Assembly: GCF_032884065.1 (NCBI RefSeq)
Contig: NC_088883.1
Coordinates: forward strand, 787,101-851,100
Source of the DNA: Artemia franciscana
Taxonomy: Eukaryota > Arthropoda > Branchiopoda > Anostraca > Artemiidae
DNA length: 64,000 nucleotides
Reading direction: 5' to 3'
Position 1 is the first letter of the stretch, and every line of letters begins with the position of its first letter. Shown here piece after piece: positions 10,797 through 23,814 of the stretch. A program made the translations under genes and the position numbers. The notes under the pieces were generated by a model that made no database searches, was not told the origin of the DNA, and saw only the letters and a list, made by a program, of their open reading frames with translations.

Positions 10797-12649
10797 GATT
10801 AGGCATTCAATTTTACCTGTCTTTCTTTTACCATGTTACTATGCGTATCAGCTAGTGTAGCTCTGTACTATTTTCTCTTAAAAGAGGTATTATTACTTTT
10901 TAGATTTTGTCTATATCTGAAATTCTGACCCAATTTTATTTTATTAAAAACAAAATAGGTAAAATATCTCACTCAACACCATAAAAAGAAATTACAACGA
11001 ACAGCATATTCATTGAAATCGTAGTAAACAAAATTTGAAAAAGCTTCGAGTTGTGATTTTTTCTCACTTGTTAGTTGTATTCAAATTTTACAAGATAAGG
11101 AGTAGAGAACGTAGTTTAGAAATTTTTATTATATGCTTGAACCATGATGATTATGGATAAATCCTTGCGAAGAAACAACAACCAAGAAAATCCACCATAA
11201 AACAGTATTTAATTGGGGTTTGTGTGTGGATTTAGGTTTTTTTTATTGCTTCTCATTTGGGTCATTTCCTTGCAAACTCACTGATGAATTATCTAAAATC
11301 AAAGATTATTTAAACGTGTGATACAAGTTTTTCAAGGACCCTTTTCCACTTCTGAAATGCATGCGTCACGTCAAAATCAAGAAAAAAACCTATACCATTA
11401 AGAAACCATAGCTTTTTATTATCAACAGGTGTGACTACTGTTGGGGTTTCACCCCTGTTTCTTTTTTTTCAGATAAATGACCTGTTTTCGTTTCCGTAAA
11501 TGCAATTGCTTAGATTTGCCTATAGTATTATTTTCAATGATAAGTTAAAGTAGTCTGGGTGCTAAGCTACAGTTGTTTTGCAATAAGTAAGTTGGCAAGC
11601 ACAGTTTGTGTGTTTTGTCAAGTGACGTTTGGAAGGATACAAGTAAGCAATTTTCTGTAGCCGTGTGATATTATTTTTCCAGGAGCCTAGCCAGGGTAGG
11701 AAAAGAGTTTGCGATAAATACCGTCACTAATATATCGACAGGGGGGCCTGTTTACCCTCCAAAGAGACAGTTAGAGATATTAGCGGTTACCCACGTTAGT
11801 TTCACCCTTGGCCTAGAGTTTGGCCCGTTTGATCTTTTGATCACGTTGCCATACCTTGGAGCAAGGTATACCGTAAAAGGGTACTAACATACTCTATATT
11901 TACGGTACAGTAGTGGTAACCGCGAGGCATTCCATTTCAATATTTGGCACCAGTGAGGTATTCCCCTCCAATAAGTGGTGCAGCACCATTTTCACACCAA
12001 TATCTGGTAGCAGCTGTGATTACCATTCCAATACCTAGGATGTGGTTCCAACCAAGGGGTGATCTTAGATGCACCGTCCCCCCTCCCAGGAAAGTCGGAA
12101 TTGCAGGAGTTGAGAGGCTAAAAACACAAACAAGGGAGCCTGGGTTTAGCTGGGACACTCCCAAAAATATTAATTCCGTATCTGCTCTTGGGTCGGGCAT
12201 TAGTTGCACAGCTGTAAATGTGCTCTTTATTTGTGTAGTGAAAATACTTACTAAATAACAGAGCCATCTGCTTTCAGTAAATTTTTTGATTTGGTAACAC
12301 TCAAGATAGGAAATTTGAGTCTGTTAAACATGTCATAGAATTCTTCATTTCTTTTTTAGAATTTTTGGTTTAACATATAATTCAGTTAGGTGGCACTGAT
12401 GTAAAAACATTGCTCTAAGAGGATTTGAAACTGAAAAATTAGATCTGGCCCTTATCCTGTGCCCTTTTGACTGCGGTGATTCAGAAGGCATATTTCTGTA
12501 ATTCGTAAAAAACTACAATTTGAATTTTTTTTACCTTTTATAATAAGAATTTGTATGTAAAAAGGATATTTTTTTCATCATCATCGGAGGTGCAGAAAAA
12601 ACTATTTTCTGGACGAAGTCTAACTCTGCTACCTGTTTCTGTTAGAGAA
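10797..12649. other. No recognised feature
   Basis: A less AT-rich segment (about 11.7-12.2 kb) holds overlapping open frames of 90 and 104 codons on opposite strands (11937-12258). Neither resembles a known family, and the overlap argues that at most one is real. No repeat of the families named here was seen. Confidence 0.4.
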
Positions 12650-13791
12650 TTAAATATAAAAAAATAAGTTTTTTTAACTACAAGTAAGGAGCGACATTAA
12701 AACTTAAAACGAACAGAAATTATTCCTTATATGAAAGGGGTTGTCTCCTCTTTAACGTCTCACTCTTTACGCTAAAGTTTGACTCTTTCTTACGAATCTA
12801 ATTTTTAAAACAATAAAAAATATTAGCGTAAAGAGCGAGGGGTTGAATAGGGGACAACCCCTTTCATATACGGAATAATTTCTGTTCGTTTTAAGTTTTA
12901 ATATAGCTTCTTGTAGTTAAAAAAAACTTGTTTTTTTTATTCAATTTCTGAACGTTTTTTAGTTAATGCATATTTTGATTTTGCCTCACCGCACATGAAT
13001 AATTAAAATATAATGTGCATATTAGTTTTTTTTTGGCTAAATGGATTTCTCATAGTTTTGATCGGACGATTTTGAAAAAAGGGGGGTGGGGAAGGAGGCC
13101 TAGTTGCACTCCTATTTTTGGTTAATTAAAAAGGAAACTAGAACTTTTTTTACGAACGTTTTTATTAGTGATAAATATAAGTAACTTACGAATTAACTTA
13201 CGTAACGAAATTCTAGATTTTATATTTTTATTACGTATATGAGGGGGTTCTCCCTTTCGTCAATACCTCGCTCTTTATACTAAAGCTTCAATTTGGTCCC
13301 AATTCTTTAAGAATAACCCCTGAATCACAAAGGCCGTAGAATAAATAGTTGAAACTACTAAAAAATACTTTAGCGTAAAGATTGAGGTATTGTGGAGGAG
13401 AAGAACCCCCTTAAATACGTAATAATTTCTGTTCGTTGTAGGCTCTAATGCTGCTTTTTACTTCCACCTGAAAAACTTTTTTTTATCTATGTTCTAATTT
13501 TTTTTTGTTTCTTTTAATAATGCTAGAAAATCCTGCGGCCCCTCCCCCGGGGACTGTGGGGGTTTAAGTCGTCCCAAAAGACATAACTATTAGGTTTTTC
13601 GTCTATGTTGAACAAAATGGCTATCTCAAAATTTTGATCCAGTGACTTTGGGAAAAAATTAACGTGGGAAGGGGCCTATGTCCCCTCCAATTTTTTTTGT
13701 CACTTAAAAAGGGCACTAGAACTTTTAATTGTCATTATAATGAGCGCTCTCGCAAAATTCTAGGCCCACTGGGTCGATACTATCACCCCTG

Positions 13792-13843
<52 letters not shown>

Positions 13844-14183
13844 GCATCCATGATCATTCTTCTGGGAAAAAATCAAAAATTCCACATTTTAGTAGATAGC
13901 AGCTTGAAACTTCTACTTTAGGGTTCTCTGATATGCTGAATCTGATGGTGTGATTTTCGTTAAGATACTTTGACCTCCTATTTTCTAAAATAAGGCAAAT
14001 TTTTGCAGGCTCGTAACTTTTGATGGAAAACACTAAACTTGATAAAACTTGTATATTTAGATCAGCATAAAAATACGGTTCTTTTGATGTAACTATTGGT
14101 ACCAAAATTCCGGTTACTATTCGGGTTTCGGTTACTATTGAGCCGGGTCGCTCCTTACTGCAGTTCGTTACCACGAACTGTTT
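12650..14183 (+). mobile_element. R1 repeat copy 2 (1534 bp)
   Basis: Same order as copy 1: TTAAAT start, F1 hairpin (12660-12935), F2 hairpin (about 13215-13470), shortened C-rich block, CACTTAAAAAGGGCACT, a 52-base poly(A) tract at 13791-13842, tail and terminal palindrome with CTGTTT end at 14183. The tail has a small insertion repeating CGGTTACTATT near 14108-14130. Confidence 0.83.
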
Positions 14184-14440
14184 AACTGATAACAATGGAA
14201 AAAGAGCATAGATTGATACTGCTTATATGTAAATACCGAAGTTCTAAGTGTTGTAGAAATATTACATATATTGCTTGAATTCACTTTATCATTTTTGCAG
14301 CAAATACGAGTATTTCGTGGAATATTCTAATACAGTGATAAATGTCCCTCGAGTAGCGTCGGCGTTCCGTATCAGGGACAATATTGACAAATATGGCCAC
14401 TGAAGCCATCTTGCAGGGGTTTGCCCTATTCTGTCTTTCC

Positions 14441-14645
14441 CCTATTTTCCAAAATAAGGCAAATTTTCTCAGGCTCAAAACTTTGAACGACAAAGACTAA
14501 ATTTGATGAAATTTATATATTTAAAATCAGCATAAAAATTCGATTTTTTTGATGCATCTTTTAGTATCAAAATTCCGTTTTTTAGAGTTTCGTTTACTAT
14601 AGAGCCGGGTAACTCCCTACTACAGTTCGTTACCACGAACTGTTT
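14441..14645 (+). repeat. R1 3'-tail fragment
   Basis: About 205 bp matching only the R1 tail (CTATTTTCCAAAATAAGGC through the terminal palindrome and CTGTTT). The intervening 14184-14440 is unassigned. A solitary tail shows that R1 pieces persist without the hairpins. Confidence 0.75.
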
Positions 14646-14774
14646 GAAAAAGATGATGAAAAGTATTTAAATAAAAAAATAAAGTTTCTGAAAATCCCAA
14701 AATTTAGGGGAGCGAATGTAATCTTTCAATACATTTCGTTATTTTAACAACATAAACCATGAATCTCAGTTTAG

Positions 14775-15320
14775 CACAAAACATCATTTAACATCTTTTG
14801 AACTACTGCAATGGATTTAAAAGCAGTCCTGCTACTTACAAGAGGAAGGAGGAAGATTCATTTCTTAAGGCCATTTCATAGAAATAAAAAAAAACTATCT
14901 GAAAAAGAAGTTTTTCAAAGAAAAATAAAGGCCATAATAAACTGAAGATCAGCAGATATAAAAATCTATAATAATTCAAACTCAAAACGACCAAAAATTA
15001 CTATTAAAGAATAAATGAAATTCAAAACGAACAGAAATTAAAATTAATAATCATAGCAAATGAACAAACATACAACAGGTACCATGTAAATGAATAATAA
15101 ATAACCTTTACACGAGTAAAACTTAAATTGAATATGCCAATCAAGCTTAAAACGAATATAAATCACTACAAATAAGTGTTTGGGCACTGCACCCTTCGCA
15201 GTTTAAGACAAAACATCACTTACCCTCTTTTGAGGTGCTGAGATCGATCAATTTGAATGACAGCCGTGTCATTAACTAGAGAAAGAAGAAATTTCATTTC
15301 TTATGTCGATTTCATAGGAA
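14775..15320 (+). repeat. Pair of direct repeats about 115 bp, 430 bp apart
   Basis: 14775-14885 and 15203-15320 share ACAAAACATCAYTTAMC, CTTTTGA and a CATTTCTTAWG.CRATTTCATAG block. Between them, 14980-15040 carries two AAAACGAMCARAAATTA motifs like F-hairpin arms. No gene recognised. Confidence 0.55.
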
Positions 15321-16189
15321 CAACTCTGCCTCAATAATTATTCCAATATATTTCATGGAAATCTAAGATTTTTTTTTTTTTTAATACAGCTCAAGTTTTG
15401 TTACTTTCTATTCTTCCTCCTTCCTTTCTATTTTTGGTTATTTTCTTTCCGCTTCGCTCCATTTCTCTCTTTCGCCCTATTTTTTGGTTTACACAAATTA
15501 AAAAAATTAACTGGAATGCACAAAAAAAAAAATGGATTTTGATAAAATGACTTTAGAGCAACAAAATAATCCCATGGCCACTTACAAATCCCAATCCAAT
15601 TTTTTCCCCATCCCTCCTTTCAAAATACCCTAAATTATATATATCTTTCATACGTTCCACCACCCACCAACAGGCCAGGATTTGCCAATAGGCGCACTAA
15701 GGCTGGGCTTTGATGCACTCAATGCCAAGGGGCACAATAAAGCATCGCTAAGTGATTTTTTTTTTTATAAAAATTGGACTAATTTGATCTATCATCGAAG
15801 TGCCAGATGTACTCTGCCACTACACTGCCTAATCACAGAAAGTGATTTTAAAACAACACAGGAATTCTGTGGCCATGTATAAACTGTCAGATGTCACCCG
15901 AGAACGGCAGCTGAGAGTTCGGTATCACTTCTCTCTTTCATTACTTTTGGCTCATCAGTTGCGTCCTGTTTATTCCTTCCACTATTACAGAATTTTTGGG
16001 TATTTCTCTGAAGAAGAAAAGAGCAACAAATGTCAAACAAGGTTGGCAACTTTCCGGCCACTAAATTCTATATAAAAAGAGTTCAATATTGGTAAACAAT
16101 ACTTTCAGGCGTTACTCATCAAAGTAAAAGCCTGAGAAAATATGCCTGATTTTCAAAAAACAGGATAAACACCCTATAAAAGTCGAATA
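15321..16189. other. No recognised feature
   Basis: Pyrimidine-rich and AT-rich sequence. Open frames at 15682-15882 and 15842-16075 resemble nothing known to me. Confidence 0.4.
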
Positions 16190-16325
16190 TACTTAATGGT
16201 TATCACACCATCAGATTGAACATATCAGAAGACCCTATTGTGAAAGTTTTAAGCACTTTCTGCAAAAATATGGAATTTTGTATTTTTTTGTGAGAAGACA
16301 GATCACGGAGGAGTGTTTTTTTCGC
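16190..16325 (-). repeat. R1 tail fragment, minus orientation
   Basis: TCACACCATCAGATT, CAGAAGACCCTA, GAAAGTTTTAAGCACTTTCTGC and GACAGATCACGGAGG match the R1 tail read backwards. It abuts the 5' end of the LINE that starts near 16330, so the LINE probably inserted into or beside it. Confidence 0.65.
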
Positions 16326-16453
16326 GAGATCAGCCTTGTTGAACTTTTCTCTAGCAAGTACCAGTGCTAATCCTGGCTTAGGCAACCAGGTTTCAGTTGA
16401 AGATATAGTTTCCAATTCAAGGTCTGTGTCTCGTTTTTGTTCCTTAGCCTAGA

Positions 16454-19011
16454 ATGTCCCATCCTTGTAATGATTGCTACAAAAAATGTGGAACTGGGTC
16501 ATTCCAGCGTTCTAAGTGCAAAGCATGGTTGTACCCAGCTTGTGCTGGCATCACAAAAAGTAGTCGCCTAAAAAAACCCAAATGGTTATGCGTACAGTGC
16601 CGATCAACAATGGTCGTAAATGACGAGATTATTAACAACGATAACCAGCCTGAAGTGATCCAACCACCCGAGGTTAAAAAGTCCCACCTTATTTCTATTG
16701 AAGAAAATTCAACTAATTCCAATGATAATCAACTGGAAGTGATCGTTCCAATTGGTATTGTTAATTCCCCGTCCATACCTCATGTTTTGAATAATGATAA
16801 AAATAGTACCCCTGGATCGATTGATTCTGCAAAAATTACCACCTACCATCAACCCCAAATTACCCCAGAGATGAAGTCACGTGCAATGCAAAAAAGGCTA
16901 GTGTGTTTAAGCCCCATACCTGTGAAGATTGCCTTAAAAAAGATGCACAAATCGTCAATCTCAAGAAACGGGTTATTAATCTCGAATTTCTTTATGATAG
17001 CTTGTCTGATCTTTACGAGCGCCAGAAAAGTCATCTCTTCAAGGACAAAGAAATCAAATTGTTAAAAGTCGGTTTTCAGCTGGCAACTGTTGAAGCTATA
17101 CATACTTTAAATTCCCCTACACAGCCCACAATTCCTCATTTAGCTGATACTTCCGCTCCAAATATTCATTACCAAAATTCTTCGGTTCATCAAGCAAGTG
17201 CTAGTGTACTTCCTTCGTCAGAATTTTCTCAAGAGATTAAAAAGGTTACGCAACCTAATCATACTGACCTCGCTTCAACCGAAGATAATTTATTGATGAA
17301 ATCCAGTGTTAACGACACATCTTTGAAAAGTGACAATGCAGTTGAACTGACAAGCGGAAATTCTTACACAATGCAATCAAATATTCATAAAAATGAGCTT
17401 AATGATTTTATGCGTAATAAACCTAATGTGTGTTTTAACTTCTTAGATAGTAGATGTATTTCTAGTAATTGTAAATATTTACACATTTGTAAATTTTATG
17501 TTTCTAGTCGTTGTACAAATAATCTGTGTAAATACCCCCATGTTGATATTTGTAAAAAGTTTTCAAGTGGAAGGTGCTTTGGCTGTACAAAAGCTCATAT
17601 TGAATCGCTCATTAAAGGTCGTAGTAGGCTCCGCAAAACTGGGCTGCCCAGAAGCCACCTTAATCCTGCTAAATTTACTAAGCATTTTAAGTCGTGTAAT
17701 TTTGCTCATGTATCATCAGACGCGGGGGGTAGGTTTAAAACCCAGCCTTTTTTAGGGCAGCGTCGAAGGCACTCACGACCCCCTCCTCCCCTTGGCCAGG
17801 TTCCTGTCTTATCCCCCTGCATTCTCAGATCAACAATTAATAAACCCTTCCCGATTACATCTTCCCCCCCTTTACCCCTTGTTATCTCCTCCCCCTCTCC
17901 GTATACAGAAGTCCTATTTCCTTCCCCCTTACAGTATGCTGCCCCATACCCTCCCTACTCTGCCGCAAACCAGCAATTTCTTGATGGACATGAATCACTA
18001 TTCCCACCCAGCCCCCCTTTCCCAGCACCTTACGAAACCCCACCCCCAGCCCATTCGTTTTATCCCTCGTGCCTACCCTGTAAACGTGACTCAGGTCTGA
18101 GACTTTTTGCATTCAATAATTGTCATATAATAAGTCCTCGTGCTTCGTCCATATCCTTGCCCGTCCCCCCACATCCAAATCCCCAAAGCAAATCCTTCTC
18201 TTACCCTTCTTCTCCAAAGCATAATAAAATAAAATTAAAACCCTACCCAGGAAATTCTCAAACCCATCAAGTCTCCCTGTCGCGATTCCCCAACCGGTTT
18301 GTTTTTCCTAAACTTTTAGTTACTAATGCTGAAAGTCTTAATTTTGAAAAACTTACTGAACTCGAGGTGGTTTCAGAATCAAATTTGATAGATATTATAG
18401 CTGTTACTGAAGTTCAATCCCATGACCCAGGGTCCCTACGCCTGACAAATTATTCAGAGTTTATTAAACTCCGTCCTTCAGACCACCCACTCGGGAAAAA
18501 AGGTGGCGGAGTTTTGTTTTTTACTAAGAGTCACTTTTACCCAAAGGTTATTCAAGTCCCTAACTTATCCGAGTATGATGAAATCCTCTGGCTAAGTTTT
18601 AGACCAAAAGTACTCCCTCGTCCCTTTAGTGTTATTGCAATAGCTGTTTTCTATTACTCTCCGAATCAAAATATCGAGTCAAAACGTAATTTCATCCAGC
18701 AATTACAGGCAAGTGCTGATTTTGTTATTTCTAAGTACCCCAATGCTGGCCTTTTTTTAGTTGGTGATGCCAACGACCTTAAGATGGATTCTTTTTGTGC
18801 TTCACTTAAAGTAAAGCAAATTATTAAAACACCGACGACTCGGGGTAATACCTCTCTTGATGTTATTTTAACTAATATGTTCAATTTTTACAGCCCTCCC
18901 TCAACTTTGCCCCTATTAGGTGGGAGTTATCATCTTTCCATTCTTTTGTCCCCCTCCTCAAATTTTAAGCATACTTTCTCAATAGCTTATAGCACTTACC
19001 GCCCTCTTTAA
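16454..19011 (+). pseudogene. LINE ORF1 (PHD, coiled coil, CCCH) joined to APE endonuclease
   Basis: ATG at 16454 (MSHPCNDC) starts a PHD-type finger with regularly spaced Cys and WLCVQC at its end; the usual His reads Tyr (WLYPAC). A frameshift in an A run near 16898 moves the frame to one continuing open to 19011. This contains CEDCLKKDAQIVNLKKR (coiled coil), three CCCH-like fingers at 17430-17610 (VCFNFLDSRC, ICKFYVSSRC, ICKKFSSGRC), a long proline-rich stretch (17770-18090) and the endonuclease (KLLVTNAESL, AVTEVQS, GKKGGGV, FYYSPN, LVGDAND). The expected SDH triad reads SYH (GGSYHL), removing a catalytic Asp. RNA-binding and endonuclease parts lie in one frame without a stop, unlike the two-ORF layout usual for CR1. 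Confidence 0.85.
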
Positions 19012-19035
19012 AATTCTGGTCTTCTTTCTTTCGGT

Positions 19036-20979
19036 ATGGGGCTGAGTACTGAAGATTGGTCCGACATTTATAGTTTACAAAACCATGATGAGAAAACAGC
19101 CACGTTTCATACAAAGCTAATTGATAAATATCAAATTTGTTTCCCAGAAAAAAGGTTTAAAAGGTGCTCAAGTGATAAACCCTTTATTAATCAAACAATA
19201 AAAACACTAATTAGAACCAAATTGAAGCTGTTCAAAAATGGTAAACTCGATAAAGCCAATATACTAAGAAAATCAATTAAAAGAGAAATTCGTAAATTGG
19301 CACGATCCTACTACAAAAATAAGATCGAAGAATTGTTCACTAATAAGCCAAAAAACTGGTATTCCGCGGTTAAAAACCTATGTGGCAGGAGTCTTGACCA
19401 GCTTAATTTCAACTTACCAGAGCCCCCTGATGTTACTGCAAATAGTCTAAATAAATTTCTCGCTTCCATTGTCCAGAGCCTTCCAGCATTGCCAATTCAA
19501 TTATCAACAGGAGCCCCATCCCCCATTTTCCCGACTGTTTCTCCGTCTTAGATTGAAAGAAGAATTGATAAACTAAGAAAGACAAGTGTTTGTCCTTTGG
19601 ATATCCCGCTTCCTCTTATTAGAGCCTTTGGTGACTTCCTGTCTAAGCCCTTGTCTGTCCTGTTTAAACGAAATTACTAAGTCTGGGCAAATTCCAACAA
19701 TTTGGAAAAAGGGTTTCATTACCCCTTTGAAAAAGAAAAACGGAAAGCCTGGCTTTGAAGGCGTTCGACCTATTACTCTTACTCCTATTTTTTCAAAATT
19801 GTATGAAGGATTCCTTGCAGATTTGCTAAAAGAAAAAATCCTACCTCTTACTGACCTGAAACAATTCGGGAACCTAAAATCAACTTCTACTTCCCACTAC
19901 TTTGTTTCTCTTATTGACCACATCGGGAAAATCCTCGAAAAGCCTAATTCCTGGCTAAACTTAATTTCCATTGCCCTTCAGAAAGCCTTTGACCTTGTTA
20001 ACCACAATATTTTAATTGAGAAATTAGAAAGCGAATTCAATATCGATCCCTTACTGGTAAAATTGGTTGCCTCCTTTTTAACAAATAGATCGCAGGTGGT
20101 TAAATACCAGAACCATTACTCAAATCCTCTCCCTATTTACAATGGCATACCCCAAGGAACTCTCCTAGGCCCCCTCCTTTTTTCAGTCATGATTAACAGC
20201 CTCGCAAAGGAAATTCCTGACCGTTGGAAATTTGTTGATGACCTAAAGATTGTTGAAAGTTGCTTCAGAAATTTAATGAGCGACCCTATGAGTATCCTCA
20301 ATGAAATTGGAAGTGAGGCTTTGGACCTAGATATGACAGTAAACCCCTCTAAGTCCATGATAATGCAGATTTGTTTCCTCAAATCCTCACCCTGTTTTCT
20401 TAATCCTATCCCTCCTGAAATTTATGCGTCCTCGGTTAAATTACTTGGAGTCACAATTTCTTCAAATTTAAAGTGGGATATCCACGTTAAAGATATCATC
20501 CATAAAGCTAATGCGTCTCTCGCCCTCCTTAAGCTCCTAAATAAATATAGCGTCCCCCCTTCTCACTCCTTAAGGCTGTACACGTCTTTAGTCCGCCCGT
20601 ATCTTGAATATGCCTGTCCAGTTTGGCACCCTGGCATCTCCCGTGAAGAATCAGACAAAATTGAGTCAATCCAAAAACAGCCTTGCGAATAATTTTCAAA
20701 GAAGGCAAGGTGCCTTACTCTCTGCTCCTAAAAAAAGTTAGTTTGGAAACCCTTGAGTGAAGGAGGTCATCGGTGTGCCTCCGTTTTTCAAAAAATGCAA
20801 TAACGAACCCTCGGACGGCAAGTATTTTCCCCAAACGTCACTCACCATCCAGATTACGACAGCCTCGAGCTGTTTCTGAGCCTATCCCAGTTTTGTCCCC
20901 CATTCGCTGCGTTACTTCCAGATATGAAAAAACCTTTGTCCCCTTCATCACAGAAAAAATAAATAAAATAGCCAACTAG
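19036..20979 (+). pseudogene. LINE reverse transcriptase, inactive
   Basis: Continuing the LINE, 19036-19551 covers the EN-RT linker (KSIKREIRKLARSYYKNKI), and 19586-20692 the RT: KGFITPLKKKNGKPG, VRPITLTPIFSKLYE, KAFDLVNHNI, GIPQGTLLGPLLF, FVDDLKIV, LLGVTISSNLKWD and VRPYLEYACPVWHPG. The first catalytic Asp of motif A is replaced (SIALQKAFD where SIDFQKAFD is usual). The second box reads FVDD. Stops at 19549 and frameshifts near 19670 and 20685 break the frame; the genuine C-terminus (RYEKTFVPFITEKINK) is at 20773-20979. The copy could not mobilise itself or others. Confidence 0.88.
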
Positions 20980-21403
20980 TTTCTCCCCCCCCCCCTTTTT
21001 TTTCATGTGATGCTTTAGGTCGTTGCACTAATTTGCTTGCCCCCCGCTGTTTTGGTTTAGTTTCCCTTTGAATCATATGTGTTTACGTGTGTTTTATGCT
21101 TCGTTCCTTTTTTTGTGAATTTTTGGACTTTTTTTTAGTGTCCTTTTTAATTTGTAGATATTTATGTTTATTTCTTGTTCTTTTCTGTATTATTAGTTTT
21201 TTTTGTCCCCTTCCCTTTTTTTCTGACTTTTATTTGTTCAAGTTTAGTTTGACAGATTTTTTTTTCTTTTTTTACTCATAATTTGATTATTCATTATTAT
21301 TAGTGTTGTTTGCTTTGTCAGTCGACTCCAAAGTCCAAATTCAGTCCCTTGAGGGCTTGTGATAGTGATCTTTTTGAAATAAATATCTTATCTTATATCT
21401 TGT

Positions 21404-21654
21404 ACAAACGGAGCGAGAAAAACTCTTGGGCTTAGAAGCGTCAAAGCTTTAAATACAACCCTGGTGACAGTATCTGTAGTATCGCGAATTTTTGGACGCT
21501 TCCACAAATGCCCGACGGTAGAAAATTAGCTTCTGTATAAATCACCGCGACAATTATCAACACGTAATTACGACAAATTACGTGTTGACGAGTATTTCCG
21601 AATATTTAATTTTGACAGATTTCAGAGAACTGAAGTCTCTTTGAAGAAATGCCG
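21404..21654. other. No recognised feature
   Basis: Contains a small inverted repeat ACACGTAATTACG / ACAAATTACGTGT near 21560-21592. Nothing else noted. Confidence 0.35.
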
Positions 21655-21929
21655 CGAGACACCCTAATGCCTGGGGGATTTTGTGATTTTTAGTAAGATT
21701 CCTTGACCTTTAAGGTTTTTTTGTTCATTTTTTGTCTCATATAAATTTTTTTCGTCTCTTATATATGCATGGGTAACACTAAACTTAGAGAACTAGATCT
21801 ATATTTGAAATCAGCATAATAAGTTGATTCTTTTGATGTATCTATTGACACAACAATTCTGTTTTATAGATATTTGGTCACAATCGAGCAGCATCCCTCT
21901 TTCTATAGTCCGTAATCACAAACTTTTTG
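21655..21929 (+). repeat. Decayed R1 tail
   Basis: GATTTTTAGTAAGATTCCTTGACC, ACTAAACTTAGAGAACTAGATCT, GATTCTTTTGATGTATCTATTG and an altered end (GTAATCACAAACTTTTTGA) follow the R1 tail order. The terminal palindrome is destroyed. Old copy. Confidence 0.6.
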
Positions 21930-22454
21930 ATATTCTCAAGTTCTGTTTTAATACAAAAAAAAAAAATATGGTTTACGGCTTTCCAAAAATGTATAAAAAA
22001 TTAGAGTGTTTTCAAGTCAAACAACTAGATTAATACAATCACTCTTGGAAAAAAAAGAAGAGTAATAATAAAACCCAAAAACATGCATCATTTCTGGGGA
22101 AAACATATATTTAATTATTTCTTATTATAGTGGCTTCAGATATCGCGTCATGGGTACTCAGAGTTTGTTGATTTTTGAATTAAAATCAAGTTGCTGGCAT
22201 CAAGCCATGGCTAATTGGAGATAAAGCCAAGACAGATAGTCTGAGTGAGAGGCAAAACTGGCATAGCCGTTTTTTGGATTGCATAAAAATGATGCAATTT
22301 TCACTTGTTGATAGAATTTCATGGCATATTTTTATTGGGATTTCCCTTCTTGAATGTTGTTTTCCTTCTTTTGTTATAATTATGCTAACTTTCGTTTGTT
22401 CTAGTTAAATACAAAAAAAAATAAGCTATGAGTATACAGCAATATTAGATCTTA

Positions 22455-23293
22455 AAAGAGTCTAAATTATTCTGTATATGAGGGGGTTTGCCCCCTTCTT
22501 AATATTTAATTTTTTCCAGGATAAACGTTTTTCTGGAAAATTCACCCCCAAAAACTTCCCTCTCCGCGGAAAATTTCTGCCGTAATAAATTCAACCAAGA
22601 AGGACATCCCCCCTCCCTCCCCACCCAAAAAATGTCCGTACACATCCTAATAGTAAATACTGTAAGTGAACAATGGTACATTTGGGAACTTAGTCGTTTC
22701 TCCCATGGGCTGTGGGGTCATGTTATCATCAAAGACATAGTTGCTAGAAACTTCAACTATGTTGAATAAATGACTATCTCAAAATTTGGATGAGGCAACT
22801 TTGGGGAAAAGGGACGTGGTAGGGGGGCTAAATGTCCCTTTCTGTCGCTTAAAAAGAGTTTTAGAACTTTTCATTTTCGATCAAATAATCCCTCTCTAAA
22901 TCTTTGGGGATCAATGGTTTGATACGATCACCTGTGGAAAAAAAAACGAATCCATGATCTTTCTTCTGGTAAAAAAAAAATATAAGATTCCACATTTGTG
23001 TATATGGGAGCTTGAAACCTCTACAGAAGGTGTTTTGATTTGCAAATCTGATGCTGTGATTTTCATTAGGATTGCTTGAAGTTTTGAGGGTGTTTTGGAC
23101 CTTTTTTAAAATCTAGCATTTTTTTTTACCTGTAACCTTTGATGAGTAACATTAAAATTAATGAGCTTTATCTATTCTGAATCAGTATAAAAGTTCAGTT
23201 CGTTTGATAGCTATTAAAATTCTATTTCCTACTGTTTTGGTTACTATTGAGGCGCGTCACTCCTTACTTAAATTTCGTTACCAGAAACTGTTT
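22455..23293 (+). mobile_element. Decayed, 5'-truncated R1 copy
   Basis: Starts within the F2 hairpin (TATGAGGGGGTTTGCCCCCTTC), keeps a C-rich block resembling the R1 one, GGGGGGCTAAATGTCCC, GATACGATCACC, TCTTCTGGTAAAAA, the tail, and ends CAGAAACTGTTT at 23293. Divergence is much greater than in copies 1, 4, 5 and 10. The flanks (21930-22454 and 23294-23814) hold nothing recognised. Confidence 0.7.
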
Positions 23294-23814
23294 GTTAAAT
23301 TTTGACTATAAACTCATAAGAATATACATATGGAAGCACTGTAAAAATCTGATTCTTTGGTTTAACTTTATATAAAATTATTTTCTTGTACTTTCGTCAT
23401 TAACAAGGATTTCTCCTTGCTTAAAATTATTAATTAAAAATTGGTGGGAAAACTGGAAAGGGGTCGTTTTGTAAAAAGTTAGAACTCGCATTTACTCTGT
23501 TAAGGAGAAAAACTTATTGGTCGGCATCCAACCATAAGGGTGCACATATTTTCTTTTCAATTTGCCGTTATTTTTCCATGTTTCTCCACAACTGTGACCA
23601 CTTTCCCTTGAATTTCTTAAAATTTCTTATCGTCCCTAATTTATAGGGACCTTGGGCCTGTGGAGTAATTCCCTCAATATCTAAGGGGGAGGGGCAAAGT
23701 TGGAGCAATGTTGTCTGTGCAAATGGAAAAATGAGCTATGCAGTGCCATAAAAACGATATTTACCGAGTATTAGTTGTTGAATTCGAGCCGAAATTTGTT
23801 GTTTTGTCCAATGA

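Larger units (their letters stand above)
16330..21403 (+). mobile_element. CR1-like LINE, nearly full length, inactive
   Basis: About 5.07 kb: a 5' UTR to 16453, ORF1-type module with PHD finger and CCCH fingers, proline-rich linker, APE endonuclease, reverse transcriptase, C-terminal region to 20979, and a T-rich 3' UTR ending AAATAAATATCTTATCTTAT at about 21378-21397. The short repeated ATCTT tail instead of poly(A) fits CR1/L2-type elements. Frameshifts and stops separate the modules. It shares RT organisation with the LINE remnant at 1-1850. Confidence 0.9.

Noticed and set aside
11937-12258. Opposite-strand frames of 90 and 104 codons
   Set aside because: They overlap almost fully, match no family, and have no splice or start context that separates them from chance.
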